Shown here: positions 40,878 through 47,716 of the stretch, piece after piece | Layout: each line of letters starts with the position of its first letter | Numbering within the stretch: the first letter of the stretch is position 1 | NCBI GenBank assembly: GCA_003447235.1 | Contig: DLZV01000043.1 | Span: 1 to 47,716, forward strand | DNA length: 47,716 bases | Direction: 5' to 3' | DNA from: Prevotella sp. | GTDB lineage: Bacteria; Bacteroidota; Bacteroidia; Bacteroidales; Bacteroidaceae | Made by a program: the position numbers and the translations under genes | The notes under the pieces: model-generated | What the model was told of the DNA's origin: nothing | Seen by the model: the letters and a program-made list of their open reading frames with translations, nothing else | The model's database searches: none

Positions 40878-42605
40878 ATGACCAAAAAGATAATCGGCGT
40901 GTTGCTGGCCCTCTGTGCGCTAACGACGAGCTACGCCCAGGACAACGATCGTCACAACTTCGACGTGACGAAGAATCTGGAGGTGTTCAACACGGTCTAT
41001 AAATACCTCGACATGATGTATGTCGATACGCTCAACGCCAACGAGGTGGTGCGCTACGGCCTGGGGGCCATGCTCAACTCCCTCGACCCCTACACGGTGT
41101 ACTACCCCGCCGACGACACCAAGGAGCTCGACCTGATGCTGACGGGACGCTACGGCGGCATCGGAGCCATCATCCGCTACGACCTGGTGCGCAAGACGGT
41201 GGTCATCGACGAGCCGTATGAGGACACGCCGGCGGCCAAGGCGGGACTGCGCAAGGGCGACGTCATCGTGAGCATCGACGACTCCACGATGACGGGGAAG
41301 CCCGCGGCCTACGTCTCCAGCCACCTGCGCGGCGACGCGGGATCGACGTTCGAGATCAAGATCATGCGCCCCTCGACGGGCAAGACCTTCCGCAAAATCA
41401 TCACCCGCGAGCAGATCCAGCAGCCTGCCGTGGCCTACTACGGCGTGCAGCCGGGCGGCATCGGCTATCTCTGCCTCACCTCCTACACCGAGAACTGCGC
41501 CCGCGACGTGAGGCGCGCCGTGCTCGACATGAAGCACCAAGGCATGAAGAGCCTCGTCCTCGACCTGCGGGGCAACGGTGGCGGAAGCGTCCAGGAGGCC
41601 ATCTCCATCGTCAACATGTTCGTGCCCAAGGGCGAGACCATCCTGACGATGAAGGGCAAGATCAAGCAGGCCAACCGCGAGTTTACGACCAAGGTGGAGC
41701 CGATCGACACCGTGATGCCCATCGTCGTCCTCGTCAACGACCAGACGGCCTCGGCCTCGGAGATCACCTGCGGCAGCCTCCAGGACCTCGACCGCGCCGT
41801 CGTCATGGGCACGCGCACCTTCGGCAAGGGGCTGGTGCAATCGACCTTCGACCTGCCCTACAACGGCGTCATCAAGCTCACCACGAGCAAATACTACATC
41901 CCCAGCGGACGCTGCATCCAGGCCATCAACTACCGCCACGGGCGCGGAGGCTACACGGAGCATATCCCCGACTCGCTGACCCACACCTTCACCACGCGCC
42001 ACGGACGCATCGTGCGCGACGGCGGCGGCATCAAGCCCGATATCGAGGTGCTGCCCGACTCGCTGCCCAACATCGCCTTCTACCTCGCCTCGACAGGACT
42101 CGACTCCACGGAGGCGATGCTCAACTGGGAGGTGAAATATCTCAAGGAGCACAAGACCATCGCACCTGCCGCCACCTTCGAGCTCTCCGACGCCGACTAC
42201 GAGGACTTCAAGGCGTTTGTCATCCAGAGCGGCTTCAAGTATGACCGCGAGAGCGAGAAGCAACTCAAGAACCTGGTGAAGCTGGCGAAGTTCGAGGGCT
42301 ACTACGACGACGCGCGCGCGGAGTTTGACGCGCTCGAACAGCGCCTCAACCACAACCTTGCCAAAGACCTCGACCACAACAAGGAGGTGATCAAGGCCAT
42401 CCTCGCGGGCGACATCGTGGCGGCCTACTACTTCCAGCGGGGCAGCGTGGAGAACAAGCTGCTCCACGACAAGCAGTGGAAGGAGGCCGTCAAACTGCTC
42501 AACGACATGGATCGCTACCAGCGGACGCTCCAGCCTGCGCCCCAGGAGGAGACGGCCAAGACCGAGGAGCAGACCGCCAAGACGGAGGTGACGGCGGAGC
42601 CATAG
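40878..42605 (+). CDS. C-terminal processing peptidase (family S41, PDZ)
   Basis: A 575-residue exported serine peptidase of the CtpA/tail-specific type. Signal peptide at 1-20 (TTSYAQ). There is an N-terminal helical part ('SLDPYTVYY' at 68-76), a PDZ domain at about 90-175 ('GGIGA', 'PAAKAGLRKGDVIVSID'), and an S41 catalytic domain at about 180-400 with 'LDLRGNGGG' at 228-236, S294 in 'TASASEI' and K317 in 'TFGKGLVQ' forming the Ser-Lys dyad. It ends in a K/E-rich tail. It cleaves C-terminal parts of periplasmic or exported proteins; substrates here are unknown. The next gene, a TPR-AraC regulator with a periplasmic sensor part, starts 50 bp downstream and may be co-transcribed. Confidence 0.93.
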   Translation: MTKKIIGVLLALCALTTSYAQDNDRHNFDVTKNLEVFNTVYKYLDMMYVDTLNANEVVRYGLGAMLNSLDPYTVYYPADDTKELDLMLTGRYGGIGAIIRYDLVRKTVVIDEPYEDTPAAKAGLRKGDVIVSIDDSTMTGKPAAYVSSHLRGDAGSTFEIKIMRPSTGKTFRKIITREQIQQPAVAYYGVQPGGIGYLCLTSYTENCARDVRRAVLDMKHQGMKSLVLDLRGNGGGSVQEAISIVNMFVPKGETILTMKGKIKQANREFTTKVEPIDTVMPIVVLVNDQTASASEITCGSLQDLDRAVVMGTRTFGKGLVQSTFDLPYNGVIKLTTSKYYIPSGRCIQAINYRHGRGGYTEHIPDSLTHTFTTRHGRIVRDGGGIKPDIEVLPDSLPNIAFYLASTGLDSTEAMLNWEVKYLKEHKTIAPAATFELSDADYEDFKAFVIQSGFKYDRESEKQLKNLVKLAKFEGYYDDARAEFDALEQRLNHNLAKDLDHNKEVIKAILAGDIVAAYYFQRGSVENKLLHDKQWKEAVKLLNDMDRYQRTLQPAPQEETAKTEEQTAKTEVTAEP

Positions 42606-42654
42606 CCTGGCGCTTCTTGTAGAATTCATACACATTTTGCATCATTATATGTAT

Positions 42655-44403
42655 ATGAAATATAAGACTTTACGCTTCCTTTCGCTTCTCTTCCTCGCGG
42701 TGATCGTCTCCGTGGGGGCGAGGGCCGCGGCGGACTCCCACAACCCCTACACCGCCGAGGCCAAACGCTACGACAAGCAACCGAGTGAGAAGGTGATGGA
42801 AGCGGCGAAGAAGCTGGCCGACGCGGGCGACTCCCAGAAGGCCATCATCCTCTACACGCTGGTCTGCCGACGCTTCAGGGCGGACATGCCGGAGAAGGAG
42901 AAGCAGACGTGCATCCTCGCCCACGTGGAGGTGAGCAAACTCTATATCACCAGCGCCAGCTACATCAAGGCGCTCGACTTAGGCGTGGAGGGCGTGAAAC
43001 TCAGCGAGGAGTGTGAGAAGCAGCCCCACGTCGCGAAACTCTACAACTTGATTGGCAACGCCTATACCTACTTCCTCGACTATGAGAAGGGCATGAATTA
43101 CTACAAGAAGGCGCTCGCCTTCTGTCGCAAATATCCCGACAGGGAGACGGAGTATAAGATCCTCTGCAACATGACCAACCTCTGCGTCCAGCAGCACAAC
43201 CTCAAGGAGGCCAACCGCTACTACAAGATGAGCGAGCGCGTGAGGGACCGCAAAAACGACCTCGCCACCTACATGAGCAGCTACACACAGGGACGCATCG
43301 AGATGGGACGGGGCATCTACGCCAAGCAGATAGCGCGCTACAGACACCTGGCCGACTACGCGGAGAAGCACAAGCTGCCAGCTAAGTTCACGTGCTACGC
43401 CTTCGAGCAGATATACCTCTGCTTCAGGGAGATGCATCAAAACGACTCCGTGGTGAAATACCTCCACGTCTGCTACGAGACGGCGAAGCGCAAGGGCGTG
43501 CTTTTCCACTTCACCGGGGCCATCAGAAGCCTCGCCAACCACTACGACGAGGTGGGCGACATCGCCAAGGCCAACGACTACAAGACGCAGTATATCGCTA
43601 TCGAGGACTCGAGCAAGAACACGCGGGAGTTTGACATGATGAAGAACAAACTCTTCCTCCACGAGGTGGAGCAGACGACGAAGAAGATCGACACCCTCCA
43701 CGAGAAGGAGCAGGCGGGGAAGCGCACCATACGCCAGCAGCAGGCGGTCATCGCCGGCATCACGCTCGTCTGCCTCTGTGTCTGCATCTTCTTCTTCGTG
43801 ATCTACAGACAGAAAAGGAAGCTCAACGACAGCTACCTCAACCTCTTCCGGCAAAACAAGGACAACCTCGAGATGCAAAAGAAAATGGAGCATCTCTACC
43901 GCGAGAACGCCAGCGAACTGGAGGAGAAGAACAAGCTCATCGCCCTTCTCCAGTCGCAGCTGCAGGAGCAGGGCAAGATCAAGGGGGCGCACGCGGCCAA
44001 GGAAGCCGTGGGAAAATACCAGGACAGCAACCTCAAACAGGAGCAGCAGGAGATCATCGCGCAGAAGATCATGGCCGTCATGGAGCAGACGACGGAATAC
44101 TGCCAGACCGACTTCTCGCTCGACAAACTGGCCAAGCTCGTGGGGTCCAACAGCAAGTATGTCTCCCAGGTCATCAACGACTCGTTTAAGAAAAACTGCA
44201 ACGCCTTCGTCAACACCTACAGAATACAGACGGCGCGCGAACGACTGATAGACGTGGACCACTACGGCAACCTCACCATCAAGGGCATCGCCGAAAGCGT
44301 GGGCTTCAAGTCGCCCACCACGTTCATCAACGTCTTCAAAAAGATGGTCGGCCTCTCGCCGTCGGTGTACCAGAATATGGCCAAAAAGGACGTGGAGGCA
44401 TAG
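42655..44403 (+). CDS. Membrane-tethered TPR-AraC transcriptional regulator (second copy)
   Basis: A 582-residue sensor-regulator from ATG 42655 (MKYKTLRFL); ATG 42649 is also possible. Signal peptide or anchor at about 1-25 and a periplasmic TPR-like region at about 35-320 ('LYNLIGNAYTYFLDYEKGMNYY' in pieces). A transmembrane helix lies at about 365-387 ('GITLVCLCVCIFFFVIY'), then a coiled-coil stretch rich in E, K, Q and L (about 395-465). An AraC-type HTH domain follows at about 470-580 ('FSLDKLAKLVGSN', 'TIKGIAESVGFKSPTTF'). It is paralogous over its whole length to the gene at 35542-37185, but the linker is coiled coil instead of the QRDG repeat. It lies 49 bp after the S41 peptidase gene; a strong terminator follows. 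Confidence 0.87.
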   Translation: MKYKTLRFLSLLFLAVIVSVGARAAADSHNPYTAEAKRYDKQPSEKVMEAAKKLADAGDSQKAIILYTLVCRRFRADMPEKEKQTCILAHVEVSKLYITSASYIKALDLGVEGVKLSEECEKQPHVAKLYNLIGNAYTYFLDYEKGMNYYKKALAFCRKYPDRETEYKILCNMTNLCVQQHNLKEANRYYKMSERVRDRKNDLATYMSSYTQGRIEMGRGIYAKQIARYRHLADYAEKHKLPAKFTCYAFEQIYLCFREMHQNDSVVKYLHVCYETAKRKGVLFHFTGAIRSLANHYDEVGDIAKANDYKTQYIAIEDSSKNTREFDMMKNKLFLHEVEQTTKKIDTLHEKEQAGKRTIRQQQAVIAGITLVCLCVCIFFFVIYRQKRKLNDSYLNLFRQNKDNLEMQKKMEHLYRENASELEEKNKLIALLQSQLQEQGKIKGAHAAKEAVGKYQDSNLKQEQQEIIAQKIMAVMEQTTEYCQTDFSLDKLAKLVGSNSKYVSQVINDSFKKNCNAFVNTYRIQTARERLIDVDHYGNLTIKGIAESVGFKSPTTFINVFKKMVGLSPSVYQNMAKKDVEA

Positions 44404-44435
44404 CCCGCCCTACCCTAAAACGCTCGATTTCAACG

Positions 44436-44476
44436 CGTTCTGTTCCAAATTCATAAATTTGTAACAGAACGTTTTT
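44436..44476 (+). terminator. Terminator of the second TPR-AraC regulator gene
   Basis: CGTTCTGTT-C-CAAATT (44436-44451) pairs with AATTTG-T-AACAGAACG (44456-44471) around a CATA loop, followed by TTTTT. The T tract overlaps the -33 box of the orphan promoter that follows. Confidence 0.9.
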
Positions 44477-44504
44477 GCTATTTGCCCCTATCGTCGTACC
44501 TTTG
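44474..44504 (+). promoter_or_regulatory. Orphan promoter for a candidate small RNA
   Basis: TTTG (44474-44477) and TACCTTTG (44497-44504) are exactly 19 bp apart, one of the best promoter matches in the window. No coding gene on this strand follows for almost 2 kb. Confidence 0.7.
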
Positions 44505-44509
44505 CACCG

Positions 44510-44615
44510 TGATTTTTCACCACGCCTCAGCAGCGATATAATAGTTCCTCATAAGATAGATTTGTTTGTGCGCACCCCGGAATTGTCAATGACATTTTTC
44601 GGGGTGCGCTTTTTT
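44510..44615 (+). ncRNA. Candidate small RNA with own promoter and terminator
   Basis: A transcript of about 105 nt is predicted between the orphan promoter and a strong terminator. It opens with a GTGA-TTTT-TCAC hairpin (44509-44520) and has an unpaired A/T-rich middle (44525-44569). It ends in GCGCACCCCG (44570-44579) pairing with CGGGGTGCGC (44600-44609), with an inner TGTC-AAT-GACA stem in the loop and six T's after it. No start codon with a credible reading frame is inside. It is not recognisable as 4.5S, 6S, tmRNA or a known riboswitch; the two genes downstream are on the other strand, so it is not a leader. Confidence 0.6.
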
Positions 44616-44725
44616 GTTTCCTCCCGAGGTTTCAAATTTTTCTCCCCGAGGAAAGACAATTTGAAGGAGAAACGAAGAAATGTACCAGCTCAATGCGCGC
44701 ATAAGGGAAAAACTTCGGGTGGATG

Positions 44726-44904
44726 GATATCCTCCGTCTTCGGCAGTTGTCTTGGCGTAAGCGTATCAGTCGATATCTATTCTCTCTATTCTTAGTACCG
44801 CTTTTTGTACTACCTGCCTGATACTGGAGTTTCACTTGCTTGGTACTGGAGTGTTAGCATGCTTAGACTATAGTGTCACTTATGTTCTACTGGATAGGTG
44901 CTCA
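44726..44904 (+). repeat. 179-bp dispersed element, copy 2
   Basis: Gap-free match to 9879-10057. The internal 22-bp units and the AGTAC-GTACT pair are kept. It lies 110 bp after the candidate small RNA terminator. Differences from copy 1 are mostly transitions, which suggests age or selection for structure rather than coding. Confidence 0.8.
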
Positions 44905-45116
44905 GCATACTCTTTTTTTTCATATTAGGCTTTATCCCAAGTTTGACACCCAACATTTTTTTATCAATTTTTAGGGTGCCTGTTCTAAACTGAATGATAC
45001 AAACATGGCTTCAATTAGCTTTTCGCTTGTCATTGACCTTCTCCTTTTGGTAGCTCTAACACGCTATTCGGTTTTGGCACACCATCGTTTGTCAACAATT
45101 GTGTCCGATCTATTGC
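44905..45116. other. AT-rich gap with no supported gene
   Basis: No gene was recognised. A weak inverted pair GACACCC (44945-44951)/GGGTGCC (44974-44980) could act as a poor terminator for rnhB on the minus strand. A 20-codon minus frame (ATG at 45037, preceded by AAAGGAGAAGG) is too short to support. Confidence 0.4.
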
Positions 45117-45725
45117 TTAACTGTCAAAGGGGATGGTCAGTTCCTCGGAGCCGAGGAGGTTGAAGGTGCGGCGGTGGTAGGGCGTGATGCCATGCTGGCG
45201 GATGGCCTCGCGGTGCTTTCGCGTGGGGTAGCCCATGTTGTGCTGCCAGTCGTAGTCGGGATACTCCTGCGCCAAGCGGATCATCTCGTCGTCGCGGTAG
45301 GTCTTGGCCAGGATGGAGGCGGCAGCGATGGAGAGGTACTTGCCGTCGCCCTTGACGATGGTGGTATGGGGCAGGTCGCGGTAGGGCTTGAAGCGGTTGC
45401 CATCGACGATGATGGCCTCGGGCCGCACCTGGAGCTGGTCGAGGGCACGGTGCATGGCCAGGATGGAGGCGTTGAGGATATTGATCTGGTCGATCTCCTG
45501 CGGCGTGACGACGCCCACGGCCCATGCCACGGCGTCGCGCTCGATATCCTGGCGCAGGGCATAGCGCTGGCGGGCGGTGAGCTTCTTGGAGTCGTTGAGC
45601 CGTTCGTTGTGATAGTCGGGAGGCAGGATGACGGCGGCGGCATAGACACTGCCAGCCAGGCAGCCACGGCCAGCCTCGTCGCAGCCAGCCTCTACCCTGC
45701 CCTGCTCATAATAGTTTTTCAGCAT
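45117..45725 (-). CDS. rnhB: Ribonuclease HII
   Basis: A 202-residue cytoplasmic nuclease that removes RNA from RNA-DNA hybrids and cuts at single ribonucleotides. The N-terminal 'AGCDEAGRGCLAG' carries the D16-E17 pair. 'LNDSKKLTARQR', 'ASILAMHRAL', 'IIVDGNRFKPY' and 'AAASILAKTYRD' follow, matching the family over its whole length (about 200 residues). It starts 33 bp after cdd on the same strand and is probably in the same transcript. Confidence 0.96.
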   Translation of the reverse strand: MLKNYYEQGRVEAGCDEAGRGCLAGSVYAAAVILPPDYHNERLNDSKKLTARQRYALRQDIERDAVAWAVGVVTPQEIDQINILNASILAMHRALDQLQVRPEAIIVDGNRFKPYRDLPHTTIVKGDGKYLSIAAASILAKTYRDDEMIRLAQEYPDYDWQHNMGYPTRKHREAIRQHGITPYHRRTFNLLGSEELTIPFDS

Positions 45726-45758
45726 AGCGATTGTGATTGTGTGTGTGGACAGACGGCC

Positions 45759-46238
45759 TCAGCGCATCGCCCCGTCGGAGAAGGAGAGCGGCACCAGGTC
45801 GTGCATGCTCCCTACGACATAGACGCCCTCGGTGCCATAGAGGAGCACGCGCATCGGCTGCTGGTAGCGGTCCTCCACCTCCAGCGCCACCTGGCGGCAG
45901 GCGCCACAAGGCGTGACGGGCTGCGCCGTCAGTCCCACGGCGTTGCGCGCGGCGATGGCCAGCGCCAGGACCGGCTGGTCGGGATAGTGGGCCTGGGCCG
46001 CAAAGAGGGCCGTGCGCTCGGCACAGAGCCCCGAGGGAAAGGCGGCGTTCTCCTGGTTGGCACCGATGACGACACGACCGTCCTGGAGGCGCACCGCGGC
46101 CCCCACATGGAAGTGGGAATAGACGGCATAACTGTGGCGCGTGGCCTCGATGGCCTGCCCCACGAGCGCTTGGTCCTCGGCGGAGAGCTCGTCCATCTGA
46201 CAGAGCGTCACCTTTATCTTGATTTCAAGGTCTTGCAT
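45759..46238 (-). CDS. cdd: Cytidine deaminase
   Basis: A 159-residue cytoplasmic zinc enzyme that deaminates cytidine and deoxycytidine in pyrimidine salvage. Zinc and catalytic residues are in 'PSGLCAERTALF' (C-A-E) and 'TPCGACRQ' (two Cys). 'YSHFHVGAAV' and 'GANQENAAFPSG' are family motifs. Start chosen at ATG 46238 (MQDLEIKIKVTL), which fits homologues better than the upstream ATG at 46271. It precedes rnhB by 33 bp. Confidence 0.93.
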   Translation of the reverse strand: MQDLEIKIKVTLCQMDELSAEDQALVGQAIEATRHSYAVYSHFHVGAAVRLQDGRVVIGANQENAAFPSGLCAERTALFAAQAHYPDQPVLALAIAARNAVGLTAQPVTPCGACRQVALEVEDRYQQPMRVLLYGTEGVYVVGSMHDLVPLSFSDGAMR

Positions 46239-46287
46239 GGAGATAGGTGCTTGATGAGTAGATACTGTCAAAGAAACAATGACACCG

Positions 46288-46295
46288 CAAATCTA
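46288..46295 (-). promoter_or_regulatory. -7 box of the cdd-rnhB unit
   Basis: TAGATTTG on the minus strand matches TAnnTTTG exactly, 50 bp before the cdd ATG. No -33 TTTG is seen at the right distance. Confidence 0.5.
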
Positions 46296-46432
46296 CGAAA
46301 AAAAACGCAAAGACAGGGTATATTCTCCGTTTTTTATGAATATTTTTGGCCTTTAGATGCAAAAAGGAGCGAAAACGGGGGCGTGAATGAAGATTTCGAC
46401 GCAGGCAGGCGGGCGTTGTGGGCGAATATTAG

Positions 46433-46440
46433 TATCTTTG
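46433..46440 (+). promoter_or_regulatory. -7 box of the last secreted protein gene
   Basis: TATCTTTG matches TAnnTTTG exactly, 27 bp before the ATG at 46468. It rules out the longer frame from 46387 as the true start. The -33 box is not clear. Confidence 0.6.
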
Positions 46441-46467
46441 TGGAAAACATCCAACATACTTATGCTT

Positions 46468-47664
46468 ATGAAGAAAACATTGACCCTTGCGATCGCCCTG
46501 GCAGCGACACTTTCCCTCCAGGCGCAGAACCGATCGGACCTCCCGGACCTCTCCACGATCATCAGTAGCCAGCCCGAGGGCACGCTCCACAAAGACGTCA
46601 ACCACTACTTCGAGGGCTGCTACGTCTATCCCTCCGACGGATCCATCTACGACTACTTCGCCGACGGCTGCGTGGCCGACCTGGTGGAGGCCGACGACGG
46701 CAGTCTCTACATCAAGAATCCGTTTGGCTTCTTCTCCGTCGATGACGCCGAGGTGTGGGTCAAGGCCGTGAAGGCGGCCGACGGCAACGGCTACGAGGTG
46801 CATCTGCCTCAGGCCGTCTATGACAACCAGGGCGGCGAGGATCCGGTCCTCTACGCCTGGCGCTACGTCAAGGACGGCAGCAACAACTACGCCAAGGTGG
46901 ACGCCAACTCGCAGGTGGTGCGCTTCGAGCAACGGGGCGACTCGCTGGTCAAGGTGGGAGACGCCACGGCCTTCATCGGACTGGGGGCCGCCGACGGTTT
47001 CTTCTACGGCTATGGCGACACCGTGGCGGTCTATAGCAAGCCGGCAGCAGCGCCCTCGCCCTCGGCTACGGCCACGCCCGTGGCGTACAAGATGAGCTAC
47101 TACGGTCCGGGCAACGCCAGCATGACCCAGGAGGTCAGCGTGGTCTTCGAGGGCAACCGCGTCTTCCTCGGCGGCTTGGACGCTACGCAGAAGGACTTGT
47201 GGTGCGAGGGAACGATCGAGGGCAACCAACTGAAACTGGAGAAATGGCAGTATATGGGCGTGGACCATGGCAACACCACCTACGGCGCGGGCCACATGTA
47301 TCTCTACCCCTTCGGCTGGGGACCCTATACCGACAGTGAGGGCAACGCGCAGTATGGCCTCTACGAGATAGACCACCCGGCGCTGGCCTACGACGCGGCC
47401 ACCCGGTCCTTCTCCACGGACGAACTGACGCTGGGCGTGAACCGCGGACGCTACTACTATCCCTACGTCTATTACACGAAGCCCAGCCTGACGCCCGTTG
47501 ACCCCACCCTCTCTGTCGAGACGGCCAAGACGACGGAACCCACGCGCGTAGGCTACTACGACCTGACGGGACGGCGCATCGCCAAGGGCACGAAGGGCGT
47601 AGTGGTGCGCACCGCGACCGACGCGCAAGGCCATCGCGCGACCGTCAAGCAGGTGGTGAGGTAA
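46468..47664 (+). CDS. Secreted protein of unknown function
   Basis: A 398-residue exported protein. Start ATG 46468 (MKKTLTLAIALAATLSLQAQ) gives a clear signal peptide of 20 residues; longer frames from 46387 would include the promoter. The body is rich in Tyr, Gly and Asp with short beta-like segments ('YFEGCYVYPSDGSIYDYF', 'YGAGHMYLYPFGWGPY'), and a Pro/Ala/Ser-rich linker at about 195-205 divides it in two. The tail 'TRVGYYDLTGRRIAKGTKG' followed by 'ATVKQVVR' resembles a degenerate Prevotella-type C-terminal secretion signal. No known domain was recognised. The last 52 bases of the window after the stop show nothing. Confidence 0.82.
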   Translation: MKKTLTLAIALAATLSLQAQNRSDLPDLSTIISSQPEGTLHKDVNHYFEGCYVYPSDGSIYDYFADGCVADLVEADDGSLYIKNPFGFFSVDDAEVWVKAVKAADGNGYEVHLPQAVYDNQGGEDPVLYAWRYVKDGSNNYAKVDANSQVVRFEQRGDSLVKVGDATAFIGLGAADGFFYGYGDTVAVYSKPAAAPSPSATATPVAYKMSYYGPGNASMTQEVSVVFEGNRVFLGGLDATQKDLWCEGTIEGNQLKLEKWQYMGVDHGNTTYGAGHMYLYPFGWGPYTDSEGNAQYGLYEIDHPALAYDAATRSFSTDELTLGVNRGRYYYPYVYYTKPSLTPVDPTLSVETAKTTEPTRVGYYDLTGRRIAKGTKGVVVRTATDAQGHRATVKQVVR

Positions 47665-47716
47665 AACGAAGGGAAAAGATTCCGACCTGTACGGTTGAAA
47701 TTACCCAATACGCCCT

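Noticed and set aside
40920..42635. 571-codon minus frame over the S41 peptidase gene
   Set aside because: Antisense shadow; the + strand has the complete catalytic dyad and PDZ domain.
44905..45116. Insertion sequence remnant next to rnhB
   Set aside because: No transposase frame or terminal inverted repeats could be made out; only AT-rich sequence with a weak dyad.
46387..46467. N-terminal extension of the last secreted protein
   Set aside because: It would include the TATCTTTG promoter box and would bury the signal peptide.

Overview
The window looks like a chromosomal segment of a fairly GC-rich member of the Bacteroidales, probably Prevotellaceae. The reasons are: promoters of the Bacteroidetes type (TTTG, 19-20 bp, TAnnTTTG) sit in front of many genes; one gene carries a clear type IX secretion (T9SS) C-terminal sorting domain and several others end in the short 'LxG...G.YI.NGKKxVVK' tail common in Prevotella; there are S41, C1A and Omp28-type surface proteins, and a Bacteroidetes-type aconitase. 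The species cannot be named from the sequence alone.

Layout. 1-4.5 kb: a minus-strand tandem cluster of secreted paralogues, single-domain 'A' proteins and two-domain 'B' proteins, shaped by unequal crossing-over and gene conversion; one B copy is frameshifted. 4.4-8.4 kb: a minus-strand three-gene operon with a T9SS fibre-like protein, a secreted papain-like (C1A) cysteine peptidase and an A protein whose start overlaps the peptidase stop. It is followed by a decayed copy of the fibre gene and a divergent AraC-type regulator (8.9-9.9 kb). The peptidase and regulator are visibly more AT-rich than their neighbours.

10.1-19.2 kb: an apparent seven-gene citrate operon on the minus strand, citD-citE-citF-citX-citCG (a ligase/CoA-synthase fusion)-aconitase-isocitrate dehydrogenase, with a promoter, a 19-bp dyad at the transcription start and a strong terminator at the end. 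Together these can cleave citrate to acetate plus oxaloacetate and can also oxidise it to 2-oxoglutarate. No citrate synthase, citrate carrier or CitAB-type sensor is present in the window.

19.4-24.1 kb: envelope genes on the minus strand: a lipid A acyltransferase (LpxL type) with a phosphoethanolamine transferase (EptA type), then a family 2 glycosyltransferase with a PAP2/AUR1-like membrane enzyme. 24.2-39.6 kb: very large secreted modular proteins, including a head-to-head pair at about 33.37-33.42 kb in which both genes have lost their start and signal-peptide regions, an Omp28-type protein, and a membrane-tethered TPR-AraC regulator. 39.7-47.7 kb: an unknown helical protein, tRNA-Asn, an S41 peptidase, a second TPR-AraC regulator, an orphan promoter-hairpin-terminator unit that looks like a small RNA, rnhB, cdd and a final secreted protein.

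Non-coding structure is unusually rich: a 179-bp element present twice 34.8 kb apart without indels, four tandem 28-bp repeats at 24.2 kb, four degenerate 23-25-bp repeats at 35.4 kb, a 22-bp purine repeat at 22.3 kb, and duplicated promoter/terminator segments in the A/B cluster. The most promising leads are the protease/partner operon with its recombining paralogue array, the linked citrate lyase-aconitase-IDH operon, the candidate small RNA and the double gene truncation at 33.4 kb.
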